In this document: positions 9,066 through 15,899 of the stretch, piece after piece
Layout of the letters: each line of letters starts with the position of its first letter
How positions within the stretch are numbered: the stretch's first letter is position 1
Source: JBGAPI01 sp044221335
GTDB taxonomy: Bacteria > Pseudomonadota > Gammaproteobacteria > Xanthomonadales > Ahniellaceae
Direction: 5' to 3'
DNA: 24,927 bases
Assembly: GCA_044221335.1 (NCBI GenBank)
Contig: JBGAPI010000064.1
Span: forward strand, 1 to 24,927
Notes under the pieces: model-generated
What the model was told of the DNA's origin: nothing
The model's input: the letters and a program-made list of their open reading frames with translations, nothing else
The model's database searches: none
Program-made: the position numbers and the translations under genes

Positions 9066-9719
9066 TCACGCGACCTCGTTCAGGACCCCGATCGGGCAAC
9101 TGACGCCGGTGCCGCCCAGGCCGCAATAGCCGCCGGGATTCTTGGCGAGATACTGCTGGTGATAGTCCTCGGCGTAGTAGAAGGTCGGCGCGGGGTAGCG
9201 CAGCTCCGTCGTGATCACACCGTAGCCGGCGTCGGTCAGGCGTTGCTGGAAGGTCGCTCGCGAGGCGACGGCGGCCGCGTGCTGGGTCGGCGTCGTGGTG
9301 TAGATGGCGGAGCGGTACTGGGTGCCGGTGTCATTGCCCTGGCGCATGCCCTGGGTCGGGTCGTGGCTCTCCCAGAACACCTTCAGGAGGGCCTCGATGC
9401 TGGTCCGGCGCGGGTCATAGACCACCAGCACGACTTCGGTATGGGCCGTGGCGCCCGAACAGACCTCGCGATAGTCCGGATTCGGCGTGTGACCGCCCGC
9501 GTAGCCGACCGCGGTCGTGTAGACGCCGGGCAGGGACCAGAATTTCCGTTCCGCGCCCCAGAAGCAGCCCATTCCGAAGACGATCTGCTCGAGGCCCTCG
9601 AAGCCGTTGCGCAGCGCATGGCCGTGGACATGGTGGCGGTTGACCAGCGGCATCGGCATGGCGCGGCCGGGCAGGCACTGGTCGGGCGTGGGCAGCTGCA
9701 GGGACTTGAACAGGTTCAT
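9066..9719 (-). CDS. msrA: Peptide-methionine (S)-S-oxide reductase
   Basis: A 217-aa MsrA that reduces the S-epimer of methionine sulfoxide in proteins, with thioredoxin as the usual electron donor. The catalytic motif GCFWG is at 51-55, with Cys52 as the nucleophile. YTTAVGYAGGHTPNPDYREVCSG (68-90) and TGTQYRS (131-137) are standard family blocks. The C-terminal resolving cysteines are Cys199 and Cys208 in GGYCGLGGTGVSCPIG. An N-terminal extension of about 45 residues without a signal peptide matches longer family members. The ATG at 9719 lacks a good ribosome site. No msrB adjoins it. The 267 bases upstream, to 9986, contain no gene I can support. Confidence 0.96.
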   Translation of the reverse strand: MNLFKSLQLPTPDQCLPGRAMPMPLVNRHHVHGHALRNGFEGLEQIVFGMGCFWGAERKFWSLPGVYTTAVGYAGGHTPNPDYREVCSGATAHTEVVLVVYDPRRTSIEALLKVFWESHDPTQGMRQGNDTGTQYRSAIYTTTPTQHAAAVASRATFQQRLTDAGYGVITTELRYPAPTFYYAEDYHQQYLAKNPGGYCGLGGTGVSCPIGVLNEVA

Positions 9720-9986
9720 GGTCGGATTTCACGATTCAGTGGGACGGATCCAGCATCGAACCGCGGTCCCGGGTTTCCTGCGGACCGCAGAGGGGCGGCG
9801 TTCCTTCGCCACTTCGTCAGCTAACGTAATCTGGTGCCTCGACAGGACACTGCAAGGCCGGAAATCCGGTGCACTCTGTCCGGACCACAGCGGCGAAGGA
9901 AGGGTCAAACGTTCCCTTCGACACAGCGGACCGGAGCCGGGGAGCGATTCTTGCGCATCGCCACCGTGACCTTCGTCAGGGGTAGT

Positions 9987-10847
9987 TCAGTCCGGCGCCG
10001 ACGGCGGCGGGTCGATCAAGCGCTGTTCCAGGCGTTCCAGCCGCGCGTTGATCCGTTCCAGCTGGGTGAGGATCTCCTGGCGGTCGCTGGTGGCGCGGTC
10101 GAACTCGCCGATCTGCTCGGCGAGTCGGTTGAGGATGTCGTGGCGCAACGACAGCGCGCGGCGCTCCTCCTCGGCAATGAACAGCTCCGCGAAGGTCGCC
10201 GACAGCAGCGCGATCAGGCACACGCCGCAGATCATCAGGAAGATCGCGATCACTCGTCCCGGCCAGTTGGAGGGCACGAAGTCGCCATAGCCGACCGTCG
10301 TGACCGTCTCCCAGGCCCACCAGATGCCCTCGCCCGGGGTGTGAAAGCGCTGCGGGTCGACGGCCGCGACCAGGACGCCGGCGAGGATGGTGATCACGAA
10401 GATCGCGAGCAGGGTCGGCGCGAGCTGGTTGCGCCCCAGCACGCGGCGGAAGAAGGCGGCGATCCGGAGCACCACCGAGAACAGGACGAACAGCCGGAGC
10501 GATCGCGCGATCGCGATCCACGCGCCGTTGTGCCAGTACAGCGGGAACGCGGCGACCACGATCACCAGGCTGATCCAGTTGTGGCGGACGTAGCGCAGCG
10601 GCCGGTCGGCCATCGCGCCGACCACGACGAGTTCCAGCGCGAACGCGATCCACACGGTCCAGTCGAGGATCCGGATTTCCTCCAGCGGCAGGTCGCCGTG
10701 CACCTCGAGGTACCACTGCAGCGGCAGCCACACCGCCAGCGGGATCAGGAACCACTCGAAGCGCCGGTGCCAGCGGCGCGCCCGCGGATTCTCGTGGTGG
10801 TCGACACCTGCGAGACCCAGCCAGCCGGCCCAGCGCGGCGCGCGCAC
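9987..10847 (-). CDS. Voltage-gated potassium-channel-like ion transporter
   Basis: A 286-aa inner-membrane protein with the six-helix channel plan. Helices are roughly 31-48, 62-78, 92-108, 112-132, 144-163 and 197-222. The potassium selectivity filter TVGYGD is at 184-189, after the pore helix GIWWAWETVT. The fourth helix has few arginines (Arg115, 118, 128), so voltage sensing is probably weak. A C-terminal coiled coil (about 225-280) could drive tetramer assembly. The start is a GTG with a GGGGG sequence about 8 bases upstream. It follows the secreted protein gene by 20 bases and looks like the last gene of a three-gene operon. Confidence 0.92.
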   Translation of the reverse strand: MRAPRWAGWLGLAGVDHHENPRARRWHRRFEWFLIPLAVWLPLQWYLEVHGDLPLEEIRILDWTVWIAFALELVVVGAMADRPLRYVRHNWISLVIVVAAFPLYWHNGAWIAIARSLRLFVLFSVVLRIAAFFRRVLGRNQLAPTLLAIFVITILAGVLVAAVDPQRFHTPGEGIWWAWETVTTVGYGDFVPSNWPGRVIAIFLMICGVCLIALLSATFAELFIAEEERRALSLRHDILNRLAEQIGEFDRATSDRQEILTQLERINARLERLEQRLIDPPPSAPD

Positions 10848-10867
10848 CTCAGCGACCCCCGGCCGGC

Positions 10868-11506
10868 TCAGTTCGGCGCATAGGGCAGCGCGACCGTCGG
10901 GCTTTCGGACATTTCCACATCGGTCAGCTTCGCGTCGAGGTCGTCGCGCATCAGCACGACGTGATTCTTCCGGTCGGGCAGCAGAAGCCGCTCGCCGGCG
11001 CCGCGCACGGTGACGCTGACGCCATCGCCGTGGCGGAAGGTGAGCTCGATGCCGCGGATCGGCGGGGCGTCGGCGGAGAGCAGCTGGTCGAGGTCGGCGA
11101 GGGCGGCGCGCAGCTCAGCGGCCGGCCAGCGCAGGCCGGGCACGACCAGCTCGAGGCGCACCGTCAGCACCATGCTGCCCTTCGGCTGGTTGGCCTCGAC
11201 CGGTGGGTCCTCGGCCGTCAACGCGTCGTCCAGCGGGAAGTCGAGTCGGCCGTCGGTGCCGACCTTGACCGCGCGGTCGCCGCTCTTGGCATGGATGGTG
11301 AGCTGTATCTGTCCGGGTCGAACCGACGGATCGCGGCTTTCGACGTAGGCCACGGCGCGCAGGCGCGGATTGCCGGCGACGGCCTTCTGCACGGCCAGCG
11401 CCTGCTGGAACATCCGGTAGGGATTGACCGCGTGGCCGGGCGCAGGTTCCGCATGCGCGGTCGCCGCCAGTCCCAGCACGGCGGCAAGGGCGATGTCGCG
11501 GATCAT
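10868..11506 (-). CDS. Exported protein of unknown function
   Basis: I do not recognise this 212-aa protein. The first 19 residues (MIRDIALAAVLGLAATAHA) are a Sec signal peptide cleaved before EPAPG. The mature part has no cysteine, no membrane segment and alternating strands, and is probably a soluble periplasmic beta-rich domain. Its ATG overlaps the stop of the DUF2007 gene as ATGA (11503-11506), and no ribosome site is visible, so it is likely translated by coupling. The channel gene follows by 20 bases, suggesting a shared transcript. Confidence 0.8.
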   Translation of the reverse strand: MIRDIALAAVLGLAATAHAEPAPGHAVNPYRMFQQALAVQKAVAGNPRLRAVAYVESRDPSVRPGQIQLTIHAKSGDRAVKVGTDGRLDFPLDDALTAEDPPVEANQPKGSMVLTVRLELVVPGLRWPAAELRAALADLDQLLSADAPPIRGIELTFRHGDGVSVTVRGAGERLLLPDRKNHVVLMRDDLDAKLTDVEMSESPTVALPYAPN

Positions 11507-11766
11507 GCCAGGAGGCCCAGCGGCCCTTCGTCGTCGGCCAGTGCGGCCGGGGAACGACGGCGTTCCAGCAGCTGGGCGACCAGTCGCTCGGCCGGCACGG
11601 CGTCGTCGTCGTTCACGGCGACCGTCACCAGGCCCAGGGTCGGGAGATCGCCCATCGCGCCGACCAGGAACTCGCCGTTGACCCAGGAATGCACCCCCTC
11701 ACTCTCGAGGTAGGCACGGACCAGATGGGCATCGAAGGCGTGATCGGCGTGATAAACGATCTTCAT
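11503..11766 (-). CDS. DUF2007 domain protein (putative signal-transducing protein)
   Basis: An 87-aa cytoplasmic protein. MKIVYHADHAFDAHLVRAYL followed by ESEGVHSWVNGEFLVGAMGDLP matches the DUF2007 pattern: a start near MK.VY, a helix that addresses the ligand, and the conserved GE.L.GG.GELP-type block. The family is ferredoxin-like and its function is not known. It is the first gene of the minus-strand set that also encodes the exported protein and the channel. The 155 bases to the divergent DUF3253 gene must hold its promoter. Confidence 0.85.
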   Translation of the reverse strand: MKIVYHADHAFDAHLVRAYLESEGVHSWVNGEFLVGAMGDLPTLGLVTVAVNDDDAVPAERLVAQLLERRRSPAALADDEGPLGLLA

Positions 11767-11838
11767 CGGGCAGCGTCCCCGGGGGCCTCGGCCGAGTATC
11801 CACGAGCCCCGCGCGCATTACCAATGCGGCGCCGCCGC

Positions 11839-11867
11839 TTGCGCGAAGGCGTCGGGAAGCGTAAAAA
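11839..11867 (+). promoter_or_regulatory. Possible sigma-70 promoter for the DUF3253 gene
   Basis: TTGCGC (11839-11844) and TAAAAA (11862-11867) are separated by 17 bases, 55 bases before the proposed ATG at 11922. The -10 matches four of six bases; this is a plausible but unproven site. Confidence 0.3.
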
Positions 11868-11921
11868 GCGCGTCCCGTTACAAAAGTTGCCGACGCCGTG
11901 GTCTGTGCATTCGACGAAAAC

Positions 11922-12188
11922 ATGCAGATCCGGCTCGAGCGCAGCGTCCTAGGCGCCCTCGCGGCGCCGTCGGTGGCGCGGCCGCTCAATCCCTGCGACA
12001 TCGCCCGCGGTCTCGCGCCGCAGCTCGACGTGGGCTGGCGCGACCTGATGCGTCCCCTGCGCGACACCATCGCGACCCTCGCCGACCGTGGCGAACTCGA
12101 AGTCACCCAGTTCGGCCGCAGGGTCGACGTGCGGCAGGCGCGGGGCGAAGTGTTCCTGATGCGGCGCGGGGCCCACGGAAAGAAATAG
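11922..12188 (+). CDS. DUF3253 domain protein
   Basis: An 88-aa small protein with a winged-helix appearance. The pattern of helix, LNPCDIARGLAP, WRDLMRPLRDTIATLADRGE, then VTQFGRRVDVRQARGEVFL matches DUF3253, which is known only as a probable DNA-binding-like fold. No signal or membrane segment is present. I prefer the ATG at 11922 (MQIRLERSVLGAL); a GTG at 11898 would add eight residues (VVCAFDEN) without a better ribosome site. It is divergent from the DUF2007 gene and converges on the AraC regulator, with a large palindromic repeat in between. Confidence 0.72.
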   Translation: MQIRLERSVLGALAAPSVARPLNPCDIARGLAPQLDVGWRDLMRPLRDTIATLADRGELEVTQFGRRVDVRQARGEVFLMRRGAHGKK

Positions 12189-12242
12189 GCGCGCTGGCGG
12201 CGTCTCGGACGCACCGTCGAAGTTGCCTCCCGCCCACCGCCG

Positions 12243-12348
12243 TCCCGCCATTGCGAGCGCAGCGAAGCAGTCCAGCGCCTTTCGCTCTGGCACTGAGGTC
12301 CCAAAGGCCAAGGCGCTGCATTGCTTCGCTGCGCTCGCGATGACGGGA
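12243..12348. repeat. Imperfect 106-bp palindrome of the ATTGCGAGCGnAGCGAAGCA type
   Basis: The arms are 12243-12281 and 12310-12348, 39 bases each with four mismatches, separated by 28 bases. The core reads CATTGCGAGCGCAGCGAAGC, and the other arm is its near-exact reverse complement. Sequences of this form are widespread intergenic repeats in Proteobacteria. It lies between two convergent genes (stops at 12188 and 12379), where a strong hairpin could end transcription from both sides. No transposase is present. Confidence 0.88.
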
Positions 12349-12378
12349 TTTCCCGATTCCGGGCGTCGAGCCCCCGGA

Positions 12379-13395
12379 TTACGCCTTCCGTAGCCGGAAC
12401 CGATCCCGGTAATCGCCCGGCGTCAGCGACGTCGCCCGCTTGAACAGCTTCCGGAACGACGACACGTCGGTATACCCGCAGCGTTCGACCACCTCGTCGA
12501 AGCTGAGGTGCGTCGATTCGAGCAGCGCCTTCGCGCGCTCGACCCGGAGACGCTGGATGTGGGCAAGCGGGCTCACGCCGTAGTGGGTCTTGAAGTGGCG
12601 CAGCAGCGAGCGTTCGCTGGTACCGAGGTGCGCCGCCAGGGACTCGACGCTGACCTCCTCGTGCAGTCGCTTCAGCAGGAACTTGTCGGCGCGTTCGGTC
12701 AGCGAATGGCGCGGACGTTCGAGCAGGGCCTGGCTGACGTAGGGCGCCTGGCTCTGGCGCTCGGTGTCGACCGCGAGCATCCGTCCGGTCTGCAGCGCCA
12801 GTGCCTCGCCGCCGACCTCCCCGACGAGGCGCAGGATCAGGTTCAGCATCGCGGTCGCGGCGCCGGTGGTCATCAGGCCGTTGTCGTCGATCAGCATCGC
12901 GTCGGCTTCGAGCTGCACTTTCGGGAAGCGCTGTCGGAAGCTGGTTGCCAGCCACCAGCTGGTGGTCGCGCGGCGGCCGTCGAGCAGACCCGTCGCGCCG
13001 AGCAGCATGGTGCCGGAGCAGGAGGCGGCGACCCGGGTGCCGGTCAGGTGCGCGTGGCGAAGCAGCTCGATCTCCGGGGCCATGGTGTCGACCCGCGCCA
13101 GCAGCTGCTGCGGCCCGGCCGACATCATCCCGGGCACGATCAGGATGTCGACCGGCGTGTCGGGGTTGGCGAATCCGCTGATCGTGAGGCCGGTCGAGGT
13201 TATCGCCGAGTCCGCGCCGCGAGCGGAGAAGAAGAAGCTCTCGAAGCGCGGCGCGTTCGCCGGGTCGCGGATCTCGGCCAGCCGCTGCGCGACCCGGAGC
13301 GTGTCGCTGGCGGTGGCGATCGAGGACAGCATCACGTGGTCGGTGACCAGCAGGCCGAGCTTGAGGCCGCGCGGCGGCGTGGGGGCGGGGGTCAT
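12379..13395 (-). CDS. GlxA-type AraC family transcriptional regulator
   Basis: A 338-aa regulator with an amidase-like N-terminal domain. Residues 12-190 are DJ-1/PfpI-like: LLVTDHVMLSSIATASDTLR, VDILIVPGM (82-90) and the elbow AASCSGTMLLGATGLLDGRR with Cys126. The AraC DNA-binding domain spans 237-335: a first HTH (VSVESLAAHLGTSERSLLRHFKTHYG, 248-273) and a second around FDEVVERCGYTDVSSFRKLFKR (299-320). AAGGA lies seven bases before the ATG at 13395. Whether the N-terminal domain binds a ligand or retains catalysis is unknown. Downstream on the same strand nothing follows, so targets may be elsewhere; the exported protein gene at 13521-13958 is adjacent upstream. Confidence 0.92.
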   Translation of the reverse strand: MTPAPTPPRGLKLGLLVTDHVMLSSIATASDTLRVAQRLAEIRDPANAPRFESFFFSARGADSAITSTGLTISGFANPDTPVDILIVPGMMSAGPQQLLARVDTMAPEIELLRHAHLTGTRVAASCSGTMLLGATGLLDGRRATTSWWLATSFRQRFPKVQLEADAMLIDDNGLMTTGAATAMLNLILRLVGEVGGEALALQTGRMLAVDTERQSQAPYVSQALLERPRHSLTERADKFLLKRLHEEVSVESLAAHLGTSERSLLRHFKTHYGVSPLAHIQRLRVERAKALLESTHLSFDEVVERCGYTDVSSFRKLFKRATSLTPGDYRDRFRLRKA

Positions 13396-13520
13396 GTCAT
13401 TCCTTGGATGCGACGAACAAGGGCGGCGGCGTCCGGAAACGCGAAACCCAGGCCGGGCCTGGGAGTCGCGGGCGTTGCGGGGCGGCGATGTGCTTCAAGC
13501 GGCGTGGCGTCTTGCCGGCA

Positions 13521-13958
13521 TCACGGGGCGATCAGCACCGCGCTGGAGGACTCGGACAGCCAGTCGATCAGCGCCTTCGGAGCCGCTACATAGGGACCGC
13601 CGTCGTGGGTGTCGCCGCACGCGGAGAGCGCGATCTCGGCCGGAAAGCCCGCCGGAAGCTCGGTGGCGGACGGGGCGGTCAGGGTCACCGCGCCGTTGGC
13701 GCCGCGGGTCACCAGCCACACGCCTTCCGGAATCGCACCGCCCGGAGTGCAGCCTGTGCCGGCGGCGTTGACGGTCAGGTCGTGACCGTCGACCGGGGTC
13801 AGCGTCCAGTCCTGCTGCTGCTGGTGCAGCACGGCGGTGTAGTGGCTGCCGGCCACGTAGATGCTGTCCTTCAGTTCGTTCGGGATGTTGGCGTGGGTCG
13901 AAGCGGTCGCCAGCGCGAGGGTCGCGGCAAGGGCGGAAACGAGGGTCGAGGTACGCAT
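13521..13958 (-). CDS. Exported protein of unknown function
   Basis: I do not recognise this 145-aa protein. Residues 1-23 (MRTSTLVSALAATLALATAS then THA) form a Sec signal peptide cleaved before NIPNEL. The mature part is about 122 residues with two cysteines (Cys70 and Cys113 of the precursor) that may form a disulfide. The protein is not membrane-anchored. AGGAG lies seven bases before the ATG at 13958. The open frame continues upstream, but only this start gives a signal peptide. The upstream leader carries the repeats described at 14031-14101. Confidence 0.7.
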   Translation of the reverse strand: MRTSTLVSALAATLALATASTHANIPNELKDSIYVAGSHYTAVLHQQQQDWTLTPVDGHDLTVNAAGTGCTPGGAIPEGVWLVTRGANGAVTLTAPSATELPAGFPAEIALSACGDTHDGGPYVAAPKALIDWLSESSSAVLIAP

Positions 13959-14281
13959 GGTCTTGCTCCTGGGATGAGGCCGTTGCTGGCCTTGGTGGAG
14001 TAAGCATCGTCCCGGGCGCGGGGTGCGCGCAGTGGCGGAAACGCAATTGTAGTGGCGAAACACGCCAGCGTGGATGTCGCTGCGCGAAATCCACGCTGGC
14101 GGGTCCATGGGGAGTCCGTCCGAGTAGTGGGCGAGCGGGATAATCCGAATAAAATGAACAACGTAGATCGTATGGAATGGACGAAGACCGCCGTGCAGGG
14201 ATCCCTGGCGACCCTCTGACATGACGCTACTGGTGAGCTCGGCGTGCGGTCTGGGCTCCCGGCCCACCTGCTTCTGCTGCG
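13959..14281 (-). promoter_or_regulatory. Leader region with a 20-base direct repeat and a 13-bp inverted repeat
   Basis: This 323-base gap lies upstream of the exported protein gene and downstream of the beta-barrel gene. It contains AGTGGCGGAAAC (14031-14042) and AGTGGCGAAAC (14051-14061), exactly 20 bases apart, then a perfect 13-bp inverted repeat, CGCCAGCGTGGAT (14063-14075) and ATCCACGCTGGCG (14089-14101), with a 13-base loop. The rest, including the AT-richer stretch 14139-14180, has no gene I can support. The arrangement suggests transcription-factor sites for the exported-protein promoter, or a transcript hairpin. Confidence 0.5.
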
Positions 14282-15046
14282 CTAGGGCCAGAGGTAGGAG
14301 ATGCCGAAGCCTGCGTCGAGATCTGGGCTCCTAGAGGTGAGTCCGACGTGCGCCGACAGGTCGAACTGCAGGCGGTTGTCGACCAGCCAGGTGAGGCCGC
14401 CGCCGGCGACGCTGGTGGCAGGGCCGCCGCCGCTGCCGTGTCCGACTTCGACGAAAACGCCCACGGCATCGTTCAGCGGGAAGCCGTAGCTCAGTGAGGA
14501 ACTGACGACGTTGCTGCTGCGGTCGTGGTCGACATTGAGGTAGCCGCCGACCGAGCGGCCGTCGCCGAGGTCGCGACTGAGCGCGACGCCGACGGTGGAA
14601 ACCGTGGTGCCGCTGCTGAAGGCAGCGGCACCGGTATCGAGGCTGACCGCGCCGAGCAGCGCGAAGGACAGGCCCCCGGTGGCGAGCGGCGGCGCCCACT
14701 TCACGGCCACGCGAGTGTCGCCGGCGCCGGTGGCGCTGGCGTGCACGCCGTGATCGCGGACGGTCACCCGATTCCACGGCGAGCCCGCGAGCTGCAGCTC
14801 GAGTGCATGGCCGATGCCGAGGCGGAACTCGGTGTTCGCGGCATAGGTGTTCGTGCGCACGCCGGCGCTCGAGTCGTGCTCGAAGTCCGGTAGCCCCTGC
14901 TCCCAGTCGAAGTTGCCGGCCGGCAGCACCGCGGCGGCGAAGGACAGGCCGGGGCGGTCGAAGGCGGGGGCGTCGTCGGCGCGGGCCGAGGTCGCGGCGC
15001 ACCCGACGACGAAGGGAAGGGCGATGCGGGCGAGGCGCGAATTCAT
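14282..15046 (-). CDS. Probable outer-membrane beta-barrel (transporter, MetA-pathway-like)
   Basis: A 254-aa exported protein. The signal peptide is MNSRLARIALPFVVGCAATS with cleavage near residue 24 (ARADDA). The rest is a series of short amphipathic strands with alternating hydrophobic residues and glycine turns, ending in FGISYLWP, an aromatic-rich C-terminal strand. The pattern of antiparallel strands resembles the transporter/Phenol_MetA_deg-type barrel, but I can support only the barrel class. The start at 15046 fits the signal peptide; the ribosome site is weak. It is divergent from the STI1-like protein gene. The stop lies 63 bases after a stretch with no terminator. Confidence 0.7.
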   Translation of the reverse strand: MNSRLARIALPFVVGCAATSARADDAPAFDRPGLSFAAAVLPAGNFDWEQGLPDFEHDSSAGVRTNTYAANTEFRLGIGHALELQLAGSPWNRVTVRDHGVHASATGAGDTRVAVKWAPPLATGGLSFALLGAVSLDTGAAAFSSGTTVSTVGVALSRDLGDGRSVGGYLNVDHDRSSNVVSSSLSYGFPLNDAVGVFVEVGHGSGGGPATSVAGGGLTWLVDNRLQFDLSAHVGLTSRSPDLDAGFGISYLWP

Positions 15047-15242
15047 TGCGGCTACGGTAGTGGGATCACCGGCGCCGGCACGGTTCCTGGAGGGATCGTC
15101 ATCCGCCGCCTCCGGGCCGGGGCGTTGAACGATTCCCGATCCGGCGCCGCCCTTGTCCGGCAAACTGCCGACGACCGGCGCCCGGCGCGCGTCGAAGCGG
15201 AGTAGGCTGGCTGGACGCGTCGATACCGATCTGGAGTGGACG

Positions 15243-15737
15243 ATGACTCGCATCCTGCAGGCAGCACTGGCCAGCGTCGGCCTCGTCTTCGGCATCGCCG
15301 CCTCGGCGGCCACCCCGACCATCGAGCTTAGGGACGGCAGCCGCGTTCAGGGCGACATCCAGAGCATCGACCACGGCGTCTACACGGTCGTGTCGCGCAG
15401 CATGGGCACGCTGCACATCCAGCAGTCCGACGTCGCCCGCATCGTCTACGGCGGCGGGCAGCGCGACGACGGCGATACCGGGACGGGCCATTCCGCGCAG
15501 AACAGCCAGCTCGCCGCGCAGTCGAAGCAGCTCGAATCGAAGCTGGTGCAGGACCCGGAGATGATGAAGTCGATCCTCGACCTGCAATCCGACCCGCAGA
15601 TCCAGGCGCTGCTCGCCGACCCGGCGATCATCCAGGCGATCCAGAACGGCGACTACACGAGCCTGCTCGGCAATCCGAAGATCCAGGCGCTGGAAAACAA
15701 CGCGAAGCTGTCGGCGTTGCTGAAACAGTTGCAGTAG
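15243..15737 (+). CDS. Exported protein with SH3/LSm-like N-half and STI1/HOP-DP-like C-terminal helices
   Basis: A 164-aa exported protein. Residues 1-23 are a signal peptide (cleavage after SAA). Residues 26-68 read TIELRDGSRVQGDIQSIDHG followed by VYTVVSRSMGTLHIQQSDVARI, a small beta-barrel pattern common in bacterial surface-associated proteins. Residues 100-164 form a helical domain with repeating DP or NP turns (DPEMM 104, DPQI 117, DPAI 126, NPKI 144) and short hydrophobic helices. This is the layout of the STI1 / DP domain of eukaryotic Hop and of chloroplast Tic40, which bind chaperones. That similarity is my reading by pattern, not a search. GGAG lies eight bases before the ATG. The Ser/Thr kinase gene follows on the same strand. 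Confidence 0.75.
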   Translation: MTRILQAALASVGLVFGIAASAATPTIELRDGSRVQGDIQSIDHGVYTVVSRSMGTLHIQQSDVARIVYGGGQRDDGDTGTGHSAQNSQLAAQSKQLESKLVQDPEMMKSILDLQSDPQIQALLADPAIIQAIQNGDYTSLLGNPKIQALENNAKLSALLKQLQ

Positions 15738-15758
15738 AGGCGCAGCGCGCCAACGCGA

Positions 15759-15807
15759 TGCCCGCACACGTCGGTGCATCGTGCGGGCAGGCTCGCACGC
15801 CGTGCGA
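15759..15807 (+). other. Two adjacent perfect inverted repeats before the kinase gene
   Basis: TGCCCGCAC (15759-15767) pairs perfectly with GTGCGGGCA (15781-15789) over a 13-base loop. Three bases later TCGCACGCCGTGCGA (15793-15807) is a second, 7-bp-arm palindrome with one central base. No T-run follows, so a simple terminator is unlikely for the first gene; an operator or attenuator is as likely. They lie 22 bases after the stop of the STI1-like gene and 93 bases before the kinase start. Confidence 0.55.
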
Positions 15808-15899
15808 ACACGGGCGGAATGGTGGGCGGTCCCCGAGTGTCGCCCGCCATATCATCGTCGCCGTATCGATTCGACGGTGACGCACCGCGGGGGGAGTGG

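Noticed and set aside
9834..10883. A 349-codon plus-strand open frame over the channel gene
   Set aside because: It is antisense to the channel, whose filter and helices are clear; the plus-strand product is low-complexity Arg/Asp/Gln/Ala.
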